Positions 35,392 to 44,740 of a stretch of DNA of 64,000 nucleotides are shown piece by piece. Source of the DNA: Thalassospira indica. GTDB taxonomy: Bacteria; Pseudomonadota; Alphaproteobacteria; Rhodospirillales; Thalassospiraceae. The translations under genes were made by a program, and so were the position numbers. A model generated the notes under the pieces. That model searched no databases. It was not told the DNA's origin and was given only the letters and a program-made list of their open reading frames with translations. Location: contig NZ_CP031555.1 of the NCBI RefSeq assembly GCF_003403095.1, positions 3,784,001-3,848,000 on the forward strand, given 5' to 3'. Within the stretch, counting starts at the first letter, position 1. Every line of letters begins with the position of its first letter.

Positions 35392-36237
35392 TCATGCCAG
35401 ACCATGTTTTTCATCGCACCACGCCAAAAGCCGTATTCCCGCCCGTTCAAGCTGGGATGCGAATTCCGGTTCGGGTCTGCGATCCGTGATGATGCCGGTA
35501 AGCGCTTCAAGCGGGGCGACATTTTCCAGATAGCGTTGATCAAACTTCGTATGATCAACCATCAGCCAGGTTTCATCAGACCGTTCCATCATCGCGCGTT
35601 TGACGGCCACCGCCCGGCGGTTAACGTCACTAAAGCCCTGCCGCGAAATTCCCGATGCTCCGATAAAGGCAATATTGGCGTGGAAACGGCGCAGATATTC
35701 GACGGTATCGTTGCCATAGACCGCGTTTTCACGACGGTCAAACTGGCCGGGACACATCAAAACATCATCATGATCGGCAAGTTCGGCCATGCCATGCACC
35801 ACCGCATAGCAATTGGTCAGAAACGTGCGTGGCAGTTTTGTCGTGCGGGCCGCCAGAAACGGCGCAATCTGGGCCACAGTTGAGCCTGCATCAATCATGG
35901 CCACATCGCCGGACCGCACCATGTCAGCCGCCAGCATGCCAATCCGTTCAAACCCGGCCACCGCCGATAACTGGCGTTCTGCCAGATCGGGCTGATGGCC
36001 CATGGGCCGCGCCGATGCGCCACCGAACTCGCGTTTGATCAATCCATCACGGCTCAGCGCGTCAAGATCACGACGGATGGTTTCGGTTGCAACATCGAAT
36101 CGCTCTGCAAGTGTGGCAACTCTCACATGAGGGTGAACCTGTAACTCTTGCAGAATACGACGCTGCCGCTCTTTTTTTCCCAAACGCAAAGCCACATCCC
36201 CCTCAATTATGGCCGGTTTTGTGCCAATAGCAGGCAT
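35392..36237 (-). CDS. DeoR/GlpR-family transcriptional regulator
   Basis: A 281-residue DeoR-family repressor. The helix-turn-helix is at about residues 24-75 (RQRRILQELQVHPHVRVATLAERFDVATETIRRDLDALSRDGLIKREFGGA). The C-terminal sugar-phosphate sensor domain includes MIDAGSTVAQIAPFLA and AFIGASGISRQGFSD. GlpR-like regulators respond to glycerol-3-phosphate or other sugar phosphates. It is divergent from the PhnD-type importer that runs into glpD, which makes a phosphorylated glycerol compound the likely inducer. The first 17 residues before the helix-turn-helix may be leader if a later start is used. Confidence 0.88.
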   Translation of the reverse strand: MPAIGTKPAIIEGDVALRLGKKERQRRILQELQVHPHVRVATLAERFDVATETIRRDLDALSRDGLIKREFGGASARPMGHQPDLAERQLSAVAGFERIGMLAADMVRSGDVAMIDAGSTVAQIAPFLAARTTKLPRTFLTNCYAVVHGMAELADHDDVLMCPGQFDRRENAVYGNDTVEYLRRFHANIAFIGASGISRQGFSDVNRRAVAVKRAMMERSDETWLMVDHTKFDQRYLENVAPLEALTGIITDRRPEPEFASQLERAGIRLLAWCDEKHGLA

Positions 36238-36275
36238 CTTAGCAATCCTGAGCGAAACATTTTGTTACAGTTTTG

Positions 36276-36314
36276 TGTTGATTTTCCAACTTTTTCAAAT
36301 TCATAATGTTGATT
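36276..36314. promoter_or_regulatory. Direct repeats, candidate operator of the GlpR-like regulator
   Basis: TGTTGATT occurs at 36276-36283 and again at 36307-36314, 31 bp apart (about three helical turns). The region between the divergent regulator and importer genes is AT-rich and holds further CAAC/GTTG elements. DeoR-type repressors often bind spaced direct repeats. The assignment is tentative. Confidence 0.4.
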
Positions 36315-36394
36315 AAAGCAACAATAAAAACAACAAAACCACATTCAAAAACGGCGGAAAGCCGTCATTCACAGGGAAGAAAGGTTCGAAAACA

Positions 36395-37393
36395 GTGTTT
36401 TCAATTCCGAAAAAAACCGACAGTTTAAAGCTCACCACCCTCCTTGCCGCAATCGGCATGGTCGGCATGGCATCCACCCCGGCCGCGGCGGCAGATGACT
36501 GCATTGCACGCGGCGATCTTGACCCGATGTATTGCGACATGGACGGCGACCTTGTTGCCGATGCCCCGCCCGCAGACCAGCAGGTCGATCCGGACACTCT
36601 TGTCTTTGCATATACCCCGGTCGAAGACCCGGCGGTTTATGCCGATATCTGGGACCCGTTCCTGCAGCATCTTGAAGAAGTAACCGGCAAGGACGTTCAC
36701 TTCTTTGCCGTTCAGTCGAACTCGGCAGAAGTCGAAGCCATGCGTTCAGGCCGCCTGCACGTTGCCGGCTTCTCGACCGGTCCGACCCCGTTTGCCGTCA
36801 ACCTTGCCGGTGCGGTTCCGTTTGCCCTGATGGGTGCGGATGATGGTCGCTTTGGTTACACGCTTCAGCTCTACACCCGTGTAGACAGCGGCATTGATAC
36901 CCCGGCTGATCTTAAGGGCAAACGCGTTGCCCATACCTCGCCGACCTCGAACTCGGGCAACCTTGCACCGCGTGCACTGCTTCCGGGTCAGGGCATCGTT
37001 CCGGAACAGGATTACGAAGTTGTCTATTCCGGTTCGCACGATCAGTCGATCCTGGGCGTTGTTGCCGGTGACTATGACGCCGCCCCGGTTGCGTCCGAAG
37101 TTGTCGAACGTATGGCCCAGCGCGATCTCTATGATCCGAACGAAGTCAAAATCATCTATGAAAGCAAGCCTTTCCCGACCACTTCGTTCAACTACGCCTA
37201 CAACCTGAAGCCGGAACTGGTCGAAAAGATCAAGGAAGCCTTCTTTACCTTTGACATGAAGGGCACCGCCCTTGGTGAAGAGTTCAAGGGTGTGTCGAAG
37301 TTCCTGCCGATCACCTATCAGGAAGACTGGGCGGTTATCCGCGAAATTCAGGCTGCCAACGGTGTGAAATACACCCCGGACAACCTGAAGTAA
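36395..37393 (+). CDS. phnD: PhnD-type ABC transporter binding protein
   Basis: A 332-residue periplasmic binding protein. GTG at 36395 follows AAAGG and starts a signal peptide (LLAAIGMVGMASTPAAAADD). The mature part is PhnD-like: LVFAYTPVEDPAVYADIWDPFLQHLEEVTGKDVHFF, later PADLKGKRVAHTSPTSNSGNLAPRALL and IYESKPFPTTSFNYAYNLKPELVEKI. The family binds phosphonates, phosphite or related phosphorus compounds. The setting between a GlpR-like regulator and GlpD points to a phosphorylated glycerol-type ligand instead of, or besides, phosphonates. Highly biased codons suggest strong expression. Confidence 0.88.
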   Translation: MFSIPKKTDSLKLTTLLAAIGMVGMASTPAAAADDCIARGDLDPMYCDMDGDLVADAPPADQQVDPDTLVFAYTPVEDPAVYADIWDPFLQHLEEVTGKDVHFFAVQSNSAEVEAMRSGRLHVAGFSTGPTPFAVNLAGAVPFALMGADDGRFGYTLQLYTRVDSGIDTPADLKGKRVAHTSPTSNSGNLAPRALLPGQGIVPEQDYEVVYSGSHDQSILGVVAGDYDAAPVASEVVERMAQRDLYDPNEVKIIYESKPFPTTSFNYAYNLKPELVEKIKEAFFTFDMKGTALGEEFKGVSKFLPITYQEDWAVIREIQAANGVKYTPDNLK

Positions 37394-37475
37394 TTCCTGA
37401 TTTTCCAATCGATCCGAACTTTGCAGGGCCTGCCTTCGCAGGCCCTGTGCCACCCATTTCATTCGGGGTAACGCA

Positions 37476-38273
37476 ATGCTGCGTATCAAAGAACTTGTAA
37501 AACGCTATGGCGAAGAAAAGGCAGTGTTGAAGAACCTGAACCTTGAAGTGCCGGGCGAAAGTGTTGTTTCCATCATCGGCGCATCAGGCGCAGGCAAAAG
37601 TACCCTGCTGCGTTGTATCAACCGCCTTGTCGAACCGTCTTCGGGCTCCATCGAACTCAATGGCACGGAACTGACCAAGCTTGAAGGCAAGGCGCTGCGT
37701 CTGGCACGCCGCCGCATCGGCATGGTGTTTCAGGGCTTCAACCTGATCGACCGTTTGACAGTGATGGAAAACGTGCAATCCGGGCGCCTTGGCTATCTTC
37801 CGGCATGGCGCGCGGTCACGCGCAAATATCCGCAGGAAGACATTGATCGCGCCTTTCATCTGATGGAACGCGTCGGCATCGCCCATTATGCCGACAAACG
37901 TGCCGATGAACTTTCCGGCGGTGAACGCCAGCGTGTCGGTGTGGTCCGCGCCCTGATGCAGGAACCTGAAATCCTGCTGGCCGATGAACCGACCGCATCG
38001 CTTGATCCGAAAACATCCCGTCAGATCATGGAACTGCTGCGCGCGCTCGCATCCGAGCTGCACCTGCCGGTTCTGATCAACATCCATAACGTCAACGAAG
38101 CCAAGGAATATACCCAGCGGATCGTTGGCATGCGCTTTGGCCGCATCATTTTCGATGGCGAGCCGGTCGACCTGACCAATGACGCCATGGACGATATCTA
38201 TGCCGGTGTGCCCGCCGAAGAACGCGGCGACGCCGAAAGCAGCACCCACCTGCGTGAGGTCGCCGCACGATGA
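37476..38273 (+). CDS. phnC: PhnC-type ABC transporter ATPase
   Basis: A 265-residue ATPase. Walker A is IIGASGAGKSTLLRCINRL, the Q-loop MVFQGFNLIDRLTVMENV, the signature LSGGERQRVGVVRALMQEP, Walker B ILLADEPTASLDP. The PhnC-specific block LPAWRAVTRKYPQED is present. The stop overlaps the first permease (ATGA), and the coding order D-C-E-E is that of phosphonate-type importers. Confidence 0.93.
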   Translation: MLRIKELVKRYGEEKAVLKNLNLEVPGESVVSIIGASGAGKSTLLRCINRLVEPSSGSIELNGTELTKLEGKALRLARRRIGMVFQGFNLIDRLTVMENVQSGRLGYLPAWRAVTRKYPQEDIDRAFHLMERVGIAHYADKRADELSGGERQRVGVVRALMQEPEILLADEPTASLDPKTSRQIMELLRALASELHLPVLINIHNVNEAKEYTQRIVGMRFGRIIFDGEPVDLTNDAMDDIYAGVPAEERGDAESSTHLREVAAR

Positions 38274-39076
38274 GCAGCACCGTTCAAAAAACGGGCCGCA
38301 CATGGAAGAAGCCCCCCTTTATTGCCAACCCGATGTTGCGCTGGGGACTTCTGATTGCTGTTGTTGCCTATGTCTGGTGGGCCATCACAACCCTGCCATT
38401 CGACTGGGAGCGCATCCAGGACGGTGTCCCGCGTGCGATCCGCATCTTCAAGGGCGCCTTCCCGCCAAGCTTCATCCGTGGCGAATTGCTGTTTGACGGC
38501 TTTATGGAAAGCATCAAGATCGCCATTGTCTCGACCCTGCTCGGTCTGGCGTTAAGCGTCCCAATTGCCTTTGCATCGGCGTCAAACATCGCACCGAAAT
38601 GGCTTTATACCATCGGGCGTGGCGTGATCATCGTTGCCCGCTCCTTCCACCCGGTCATTGTCGCCATCCTGTTTGTCAAAGCGGTCGGCTTTGGCCCGCT
38701 GGCAGGCATTCTGACGCTGACGGTCTATTCCATCGGTTTCGTTGCCAAAATGCTGGCCGAACGGATCGAGGAAATCGACTGGGGCCAGGTTGAGGCAATC
38801 CGTGCTGCAGGCGGGGCGACATTTGTCACCCTTCTTTATGCCGTGATCCCGCAAATCATGCCCCGTCAGATCGGCCTTTCGATCTATCAGCTTGATAGCA
38901 ACCTGCGCGCCTCTGCCATTGTTGGCATCGTTGGCGCGGGCGGTATCGGATCGACCCTTCTTAATGCCTTTGGGCGTTATGACTATGACTTTGCGCTGGC
39001 GATTACCCTTTGCATCATCGGTGTGATCCTTGTCAGCGAGGCCATCAGCGGCCGGATCAGGAGGAACCTATGGTAG
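38270..39076 (+). CDS. phnE: PhnE-type permease, first copy
   Basis: A 268-residue inner-membrane permease with about six helices and the binding-protein-dependent coupling motif (EEIDWGQVEAIRAAGGATFVTLLYAVIPQIMP, about 168-199). SNLRASAIVGIVGAGGIG near the end is typical of PhnE. It overlaps PhnC at its start and the second permease at its stop, so translation is coupled. Confidence 0.92.
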   Translation: MSSTVQKTGRTWKKPPFIANPMLRWGLLIAVVAYVWWAITTLPFDWERIQDGVPRAIRIFKGAFPPSFIRGELLFDGFMESIKIAIVSTLLGLALSVPIAFASASNIAPKWLYTIGRGVIIVARSFHPVIVAILFVKAVGFGPLAGILTLTVYSIGFVAKMLAERIEEIDWGQVEAIRAAGGATFVTLLYAVIPQIMPRQIGLSIYQLDSNLRASAIVGIVGAGGIGSTLLNAFGRYDYDFALAITLCIIGVILVSEAISGRIRRNLW

Positions 39077-39894
39077 CCACCACCCAACCTACCGGACCGG
39101 AAGCAATCGCCAATCGCGAATGGTCCCGCTACACCACCAAGGAACGCTGGCGGCGTTATGGCCTGACCGCACTGGTCGCGCTGGCTGTCGTCTGGTCCTT
39201 ATCAACGATCAACATCATCTGGCCGTGGCTTTGGGATGCCCCGGAACAGATGGGCGATCTGTTTGCACGCATGTTCCCGCCATCGCTTGAAGGCTGGCAG
39301 GAAATCGGCTGGACGCTTTTGGAAACCGTCAATATCGCAACCATCGCGACCTTCTTTGCCGTGTTCCTGTCCCTGCCGATTGCACTGATCGCGGCACAGA
39401 ACACCACACCGAACCGTTTCACGCTCTGGCTTGGCCGGTTCATTCTGGTGTCGTCGCGTTCGGTCAACACCATCATCTGGGCACTGCTGTTTGTGGCTGT
39501 GTTCGGACCGGGTGTTTTGGCCGGTATTCTGGCGATCATTTTCCGGTCCCTTGGCTTCCTTGGCAAATTGCTGGGCGAGGCGATCGAGGAAATCGACCGT
39601 GCCCCGATCGAGGCACTGGAATCTGTTGGCGCATCGCGCTTCAAGATTCTGGTCTATGGCGTCATTCCGCAAGTCATGCCGACCTTCTTTGCCGTATCCA
39701 TTCTGCGCTGGGACATCAACCTGCGTGAAAGCACGGTTCTGGGTCTGGTCGGGGCCGGCGGGATCGGCATCATCCTTCAGGGGGCGATTGATACCTTTGC
39801 ATGGCAAACGGTTGCCACGATCCTTCTGGCAATCATTGGTCTGGTCATTATTGGCGAAGCCATTTCAGCTTACCTGCGTAAAAAGGTGATCTAA
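39070..39894 (+). CDS. phnE: PhnE-type permease, second copy
   Basis: A 274-residue permease paralogous to the preceding gene. It has the coupling block EEIDRAPIEALESVGASRFKILVYGVIPQVMPTF and INLRESTVLGLVGAGGIGIILQGA. ATG at 39070 lies within the end of the first permease gene behind GAGGAA. The two permeases presumably form a heterodimer. Its stop is followed after one base by the GTG of glpD. Confidence 0.92.
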   Translation: MVATTQPTGPEAIANREWSRYTTKERWRRYGLTALVALAVVWSLSTINIIWPWLWDAPEQMGDLFARMFPPSLEGWQEIGWTLLETVNIATIATFFAVFLSLPIALIAAQNTTPNRFTLWLGRFILVSSRSVNTIIWALLFVAVFGPGVLAGILAIIFRSLGFLGKLLGEAIEEIDRAPIEALESVGASRFKILVYGVIPQVMPTFFAVSILRWDINLRESTVLGLVGAGGIGIILQGAIDTFAWQTVATILLAIIGLVIIGEAISAYLRKKVI

Positions 39895-39895
39895 C

Positions 39896-41416
39896 GTGAC
39901 CGGAACTTACGACCTTCTGGTCGTTGGCGGCGGCATCAACGGGGCTGGTATTGCCCGTGATGCCGCCGGTCGCGGGCTTTCTGTTCTTTTGGTCGAACAG
40001 CGCGACCTTGCCTCGGCCACCTCTTCTTCCTCGACCAAACTCATCCATGGCGGTCTTCGATATCTTGAACATTACGAGTTCCGTCTGGTGCGCGAAGCAC
40101 TTCAGGAACGCGAAGTTCTGTTGGCTGCTGCCCCACATATTATCTGGCCTTTGACATTCGTTTTGCCCCATCACAGGGGCTTGCGTCCGAAATGGATGCT
40201 GCGCGCCGGACTGTTTCTTTATGACCATCTGGCAAAACGCAAACGCCTGCCCGGGTCACGTGCCGTCTCATTTAACGGCACGCCGGAAGGCCAACCGTTG
40301 AAATCCGATTTCGAGGGCGGTTTTTCTTATTCCGATTGCTGGGTGGATGATGCCAGGCTTGTGGTCCTCAATGCACAGGATGCAAAGGCCCGCGGGGCTG
40401 ACATCCGCACACGCACCAGATGTGCATCCCTGGTGCGTCATCACGATCACTGGAATGCCGAACTGATCGGGCCTGATGGTGCCCCGCAATCGGTCAGTGC
40501 CAAGTCCGTGGTCAATGCCGCAGGGCCGTGGGTCACCGAGATGGTCGAAAATGCCGGACTTGGCAAAAAGGCCGCCGGTCTTCGACTGGTCAAGGGCAGC
40601 CACATTGTGGTTCCTCGCATTCATGACCATGATCATTGCTATATCTTCCAGAATGGCGACGGGCGCATTGCCTTTGCCATCCCCTATCAGCAGGACTACA
40701 CCCTGATCGGTACCACCGATGTCGCCTATAACGGCGATCCGGCACAGGTCAAAATCAGCGATCAGGAAATCGATTATCTGCTGGATCTGGTGAATGGCTA
40801 TCTCGCCAAACCGCTTGGCCGTAAGAACGTGGTTTGGGATTATTCCGGTGTGCGACCGCTTTATGATGACAAGAACGACAATGCGTCGGCGGTAACCCGC
40901 GATTACGTGTTCGATCTTGATACCGGCGACACCGGAAGTTCGTCACCGATCCTGTCGATCTATGGCGGCAAAATCACGACTTATCGCAAGCTTGCCGAAC
41001 ATGCGATGCAGAAACTGGCGCCGGTTCTGGGCAACGATGCCAAGGACTGGACGGCAAATGCCATCCTTCCCGGTGGCGACATGCCAGACGGCGATTTTGA
41101 TGCGTTCCTTGCCAAGGCCAAGGCAACCTATGACTGGTTGCCCCGCGCATTGCTCTATCGCCTTGTGCGAAGCTACGGCACGGCAATCAGCAAGATCATT
41201 GGCACGGCAACATCGCTTGGCGATTTGGGCCCGGAAGTCGCGCCGAACCTTTACGAAGCTGAACTCCATTACCTGATGGCCAATGAATGGGTGTGTCGCG
41301 CAGAAGATGTTCTGTGGCGCAGGACCAAGCTTGGCCTCGGGATGCAGCCTGATCAGGTCGATGCCATCGAAAAATGGTTTGCTGCCCAAACCCGGCTTGA
41401 TCGGGCTGCGCAGTAA
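39896..41416 (+). CDS. glpD: Aerobic glycerol-3-phosphate dehydrogenase
   Basis: A 506-residue FAD enzyme on the inner face of the membrane that oxidises sn-glycerol-3-phosphate to dihydroxyacetone phosphate and reduces quinone. FAD binding is shown by YDLLVVGGGINGAGIARDAAGRG, then RDLASATSSSSTKLIHGGLRYLEHYEF. IGTTDVAYNGDPAQVKIS and the C-terminal DLGPEVAPNLYEAEL block also fit. It is placed one base behind a PhnE permease, so it belongs to the importer operon. That suggests the imported substrate is or yields glycerol-3-phosphate. Confidence 0.95.
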   Translation: MTGTYDLLVVGGGINGAGIARDAAGRGLSVLLVEQRDLASATSSSSTKLIHGGLRYLEHYEFRLVREALQEREVLLAAAPHIIWPLTFVLPHHRGLRPKWMLRAGLFLYDHLAKRKRLPGSRAVSFNGTPEGQPLKSDFEGGFSYSDCWVDDARLVVLNAQDAKARGADIRTRTRCASLVRHHDHWNAELIGPDGAPQSVSAKSVVNAAGPWVTEMVENAGLGKKAAGLRLVKGSHIVVPRIHDHDHCYIFQNGDGRIAFAIPYQQDYTLIGTTDVAYNGDPAQVKISDQEIDYLLDLVNGYLAKPLGRKNVVWDYSGVRPLYDDKNDNASAVTRDYVFDLDTGDTGSSSPILSIYGGKITTYRKLAEHAMQKLAPVLGNDAKDWTANAILPGGDMPDGDFDAFLAKAKATYDWLPRALLYRLVRSYGTAISKIIGTATSLGDLGPEVAPNLYEAELHYLMANEWVCRAEDVLWRRTKLGLGMQPDQVDAIEKWFAAQTRLDRAAQ

Positions 41417-41445
41417 CCCTCAAAACGAGCAACCTGCAAACAGCA

Positions 41446-41475
41446 AAAAAGGGCAGTGAAATCACTGCCCTTTTT
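41446..41475. terminator. Bidirectional terminator between glpD and gshA
   Basis: AAAAAGGGCAGTGA and its complement TCACTGCCCTTTTT enclose a tiny loop, with A and T tracts on either side. It ends the importer-glpD operon and the converging glutamate-cysteine ligase gene. Confidence 0.92.
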
Positions 41476-41497
41476 CTTATTGCGTAATACGTTGGCC

Positions 41498-42868
41498 TTA
41501 GTAGGCATATTCCTTGAACAACGGATCAACCGATCCGTTCCATTCGGTTTCATACTTATCAAGGAATTCCTCAGCCAGAGTCACGCCGCTTTGCGCAACG
41601 TCATCAAGGCTGTCGAGGAAGTGGCTTTCGTCATCGCCATAACCATCCATTCGACCACGGTTTTTAAGACCTTCGCGCGAAATCGCCAGAACGTCTTTTG
41701 ACAGATCCTGAACCGTGCCGTTCTTGAACGGGGTGGCAAGGGCGGTACGCGGAACATCGTTGCGCAGCGCCTCGCGCTCAGCAACCGACAGGTCCTTGAC
41801 CAGATCCCATGCAGCATCAAGGGCTGCATCATCATACAGCAAACCAACCCAAAGGGCCGGCAGCGCACAGATGCGTTTCCACGGGCCACCATCGGCGCCA
41901 CGCATTTCAAGGAACTTCTTAAGACGCACTTCCGGGAAGGCCGTCGTCATGTGATCAGACCAGTCATTCATGGTCGGGCGTTCGCCCGGCAAAACATCAA
42001 GTTTGCCATCCATGAAATCACGGAACGACTTGCCCGCCGCATCAATGTATTTGCCGTCGCGGTAGACGAAATACATCGGCACATCAAGCATGTAGTCGAC
42101 ATAGCGTTCAAAGCCAAAACCGTCCTCGAACACGAACGGCAACATGCCACAACGATCCGGATCGGTATCGGTCCAGACGTTCGACCGTGCCGACAAGAAG
42201 CCGCTTGGCTTGCCATCAACAAACGGGGACGCCGCAAACAGGGCGGTCGCCACCGGCTGAAGCGCCAAGGAGGTCCGGAATTTCTTGACCATGTCGGCTT
42301 CGGAACTGAAATCCAGATTGACCTGAATGGTCGAGGTCCGAAGCATCATGTCCAGACCAAGGCTTCCGACCTTGGGCATGTAATTTTTCATGATCTCGTA
42401 GCGGCCCTTGGGCATCCACGGAATATCTTCACGTTTCCATTTCGGATTATGACCGACACCCAGCATATCAATGCCAAGCCCGTCGCAAATCTCGCGGACC
42501 TCGTGAAGATGCGTATGCACTTCACCACAGGTCTGGTGAATGTTTTTAAGCGGCGCACCGGAAAGTTCAATCTGACCGCCCGGCTCGAGCGAGACAGAAC
42601 ATTTGTCCTTGGTGAGCGCAATGACATTGCCGTTCTCAATGATCGGTTCCCAGTCATAATGTTCGGCCAAGGCATTGAGCAGCATTTTGACCCCGCGGTC
42701 CCCTTCGTAAGGGATCGGGCGCAAATCATTGCGGGTGAAGGCGAATTTTTCGTGTTCGGTGCCGATGGCCCAGTCTTTTTTCGGCGTACAGCCGGACTCA
42801 AACCATTCGACAAGCTGGCGCCGGCTTTCAATTACCGGGCTGTCACCAGTGGAGGCGCTGACAGTCAT
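41498..42868 (-). CDS. gshA: Glutamate-cysteine ligase
   Basis: A 456-residue ligase for the first step of glutathione synthesis, of the plant/alphaproteobacterial type. Key blocks are [12 protein letters not shown] at the start of the catalytic core, [18 protein letters not shown], the [21 protein letters not shown] stretch and the C-terminal region with [22 protein letters not shown] at 42868 has AGGGGAAG upstream and is 12 bases after RsmE's stop, so the two genes form an operon. Confidence 0.94.
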   Translation of the reverse strand: MTVSASTGDSPVIESRRQLVEWFESGCTPKKDWAIGTEHEKFAFTRNDLRPIPYEGDRGVKMLLNALAEHYDWEPIIENGNVIALTKDKCSVSLEPGGQIELSGAPLKNIHQTCGEVHTHLHEVREICDGLGIDMLGVGHNPKWKREDIPWMPKGRYEIMKNYMPKVGSLGLDMMLRTSTIQVNLDFSSEADMVKKFRTSLALQPVATALFAASPFVDGKPSGFLSARSNVWTDTDPDRCGMLPFVFEDGFGFERYVDYMLDVPMYFVYRDGKYIDAAGKSFRDFMDGKLDVLPGERPTMNDWSDHMTTAFPEVRLKKFLEMRGADGGPWKRICALPALWVGLLYDDAALDAAWDLVKDLSVAEREALRNDVPRTALATPFKNGTVQDLSKDVLAISREGLKNRGRMDGYGDDESHFLDSLDDVAQSGVTLAEEFLDKYETEWNGSVDPLFKEYAY

Positions 42869-42879
42869 AAGGGCTTCCC

Positions 42880-43680
42880 CTAATCTCTCGCAACGGGTCG
42901 ATGCGACCAATCGCCGATACGATCCTGAAACACGGTCAAAGCTGCGATTGCCGCCGTTTCGGCACGCAGGATACGCGGACCGAGACTTACAGGCGTTGCA
43001 AAAGGCTGTTTGCGGATACGTTCAAGTTCGTCGGCGCTAAAGCCGCCCTCGGGTCCAATCACGATTGCATGGTTAACAACATTGGTATTGTCGATAAACG
43101 AGCCAGCGCCCTTTGCCAATAGCTGACTTAGCACTTCACCAATTGGTGACCCCGATCCTGTTTCATCACAAAATAGCAGATGGTGATTTTCCGGTAGATT
43201 TGCGACCCAGTCCAAAAGACGCACAGGTTCGCAAACCTCAGGCACAGTCAGGCGTTCACACTGTTCGGCTGCCTCGATGACCTGTGCCTGCAAACGATCA
43301 AGGCGGACCTTGTCGGTGATGCCATGTTGGGTGATGACCGGTTGCAAACTTTGAGCCCCAAGCTCGACCGCCTTTTCAATCAGGAAATCCAGCCGTTGCT
43401 TTTTGATCGGTGCAAAAACAAGAGTCGGACCAACTTCATTGCCCTGCGCGCGCAATTGGCGTTCCGCGGTGACGCTGCCCTTCTTCTTGCGAAGCTCGCT
43501 GATCGTGCCCAGCCACTCCCCGTCAAGGCCATTAAAAATTTTTACCGGTGTTCCGGGCTTGAGGCGCATGACATGTTCGAGGTAATGAGACTGTTCGGGA
43601 GCAAGTTCGATTTCACTATCAGCCGTGATAGGATCCCGAACGAAAAGGCGTTGGCGGGCGCGCGTGGCATCAGCAGTCAT
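42880..43680 (-). CDS. rsmE: 16S rRNA m3U1498 methyltransferase
   Basis: A 266-residue SPOUT-class enzyme that methylates U1498 of 16S rRNA. The N-terminal PUA-like part reads RQRLFVRDP and [12 protein letters not shown]. The SPOUT knot is seen in [20 protein letters not shown] and [21 protein letters not shown]. Length is slightly above the usual 240-250. ATG at 43680 is preferred over 43692 by family length. It is divergent from UbiA and precedes gshA. Confidence 0.94.
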   Translation of the reverse strand: MTADATRARQRLFVRDPITADSEIELAPEQSHYLEHVMRLKPGTPVKIFNGLDGEWLGTISELRKKKGSVTAERQLRAQGNEVGPTLVFAPIKKQRLDFLIEKAVELGAQSLQPVITQHGITDKVRLDRLQAQVIEAAEQCERLTVPEVCEPVRLLDWVANLPENHHLLFCDETGSGSPIGEVLSQLLAKGAGSFIDNTNVVNHAIVIGPEGGFSADELERIRKQPFATPVSLGPRILRAETAAIAALTVFQDRIGDWSHRPVARD

Positions 43681-43740
43681 AAAGGTCCCCAAAGCCGTTT
43701 TACGGCATCTTGAAATGGTTTTTTATCAGATAGGCCAATT

Positions 43741-44694
43741 ATGACACAGGTCAACCAGCCAATACAGACCAGCAAGAACGATATGCCACAGGATGGCTGG
43801 ATCGATCGTTTCATGCCCGAACCTGTGCGGCCCTATCTGAAACTGCTGCGCCTTGATCGTCCGATTGGCACATGGCTTTTGCTTTTGCCCTGCTGGTGGT
43901 CCACCGCCATGGCAGGCGGGTTAACCGATGCCATCACCACCAAACAGATCGTCATCATGATGGCCCTGTTCGGGGTGGGGGCTGTGATCATGCGGGGTGC
44001 CGGTTGCGTGATCAATGATCTGGCCGACCGCAATTTTGATGGCAAGGTCGAACGTACCACCACCCGCCCGCTCCCCAGTGGTCAGGTAAAGGTCTGGCAG
44101 GCATTGTTGTTCCTTGGCTTCATGATGTTGCTTGGGCTTGGCATTCTGGTGCAATTCCGCATCGAGGCGATCATTGTCGGTATCTGTTCGATCCCAATCA
44201 TCATAACCTATCCGTTCATGAAGCGGATCACCTATTGGCCGCAGGCCTGCCTTGGCCTTGCCTTTAACTGGGGCGCGCTCGTCGGTTGGGCGGCTGTGAC
44301 CGGCACGGTGGAGCCGGCCGCCATTGCCATGTATGCGGCGGGCTTTTTCTGGACGCTTGGCTATGACACCATCTATGCACATCAGGACAAGGATGACGAT
44401 GCCAAGATCGGCCTGAAATCCCTCGCACTGCGTTTGGGCGATGCGACGCCGAAATGGGCCAAGGGGTTCTATACCATGACCACGCTTTTGCTCGGCGTTT
44501 CGGGCATGCTGGCCGGTTTGCACTGGTCCTATTTTGTCTTGCTGGGGTTGGCGGGCATTCACCTTGGCTGGCAGGTTGCCACCGTCAAGCTTGATGATGC
44601 GGCCAATTGTCTGAAGCGGTTCAAATCCAACCGCGATTACGGATTACTGGTACTTGCTGCCATCGTGCTTTCGCACCTGATTGCGAACGCCTAA
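43741..44694 (+). CDS. ubiA: 4-hydroxybenzoate polyprenyltransferase
   Basis: A 317-residue membrane prenyltransferase of ubiquinone synthesis. Both Asp-rich metal sites are intact: INDLADRNFDGKVERTTTRPLPSG (about 97-120) and YDTIYAHQDKDDDAKIGLKSLA (about 208-229). About eight to nine helices are expected. UbiD, the decarboxylase two steps on, is 2 kb away on the same strand. Confidence 0.95.
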   Translation: MTQVNQPIQTSKNDMPQDGWIDRFMPEPVRPYLKLLRLDRPIGTWLLLLPCWWSTAMAGGLTDAITTKQIVIMMALFGVGAVIMRGAGCVINDLADRNFDGKVERTTTRPLPSGQVKVWQALLFLGFMMLLGLGILVQFRIEAIIVGICSIPIIITYPFMKRITYWPQACLGLAFNWGALVGWAAVTGTVEPAAIAMYAAGFFWTLGYDTIYAHQDKDDDAKIGLKSLALRLGDATPKWAKGFYTMTTLLLGVSGMLAGLHWSYFVLLGLAGIHLGWQVATVKLDDAANCLKRFKSNRDYGLLVLAAIVLSHLIANA

Positions 44695-44726
44695 CCCGAT
44701 ACCCCTTTTCCCCGATACCCCTTTTC
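44695..44726 (+). repeat. Perfect 16-bp tandem duplication after ubiA
   Basis: CCCGATACCCCTTTTC occurs at 44695-44710 and again at 44711-44726, right after the UbiA stop and just before the ribosome site of the next gene. It looks like a replication-slippage duplication. Confidence 0.85.
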
Positions 44727-44740
44727 AAGGTAAACCGCCA

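Noticed and set aside
36264..36270. CTGTAAC half-site (minus strand) upstream of phnD as a PHO box
   Set aside because: Only one half matches; the second half at 11-bp spacing is missing, so PhoB control of the importer cannot be claimed.
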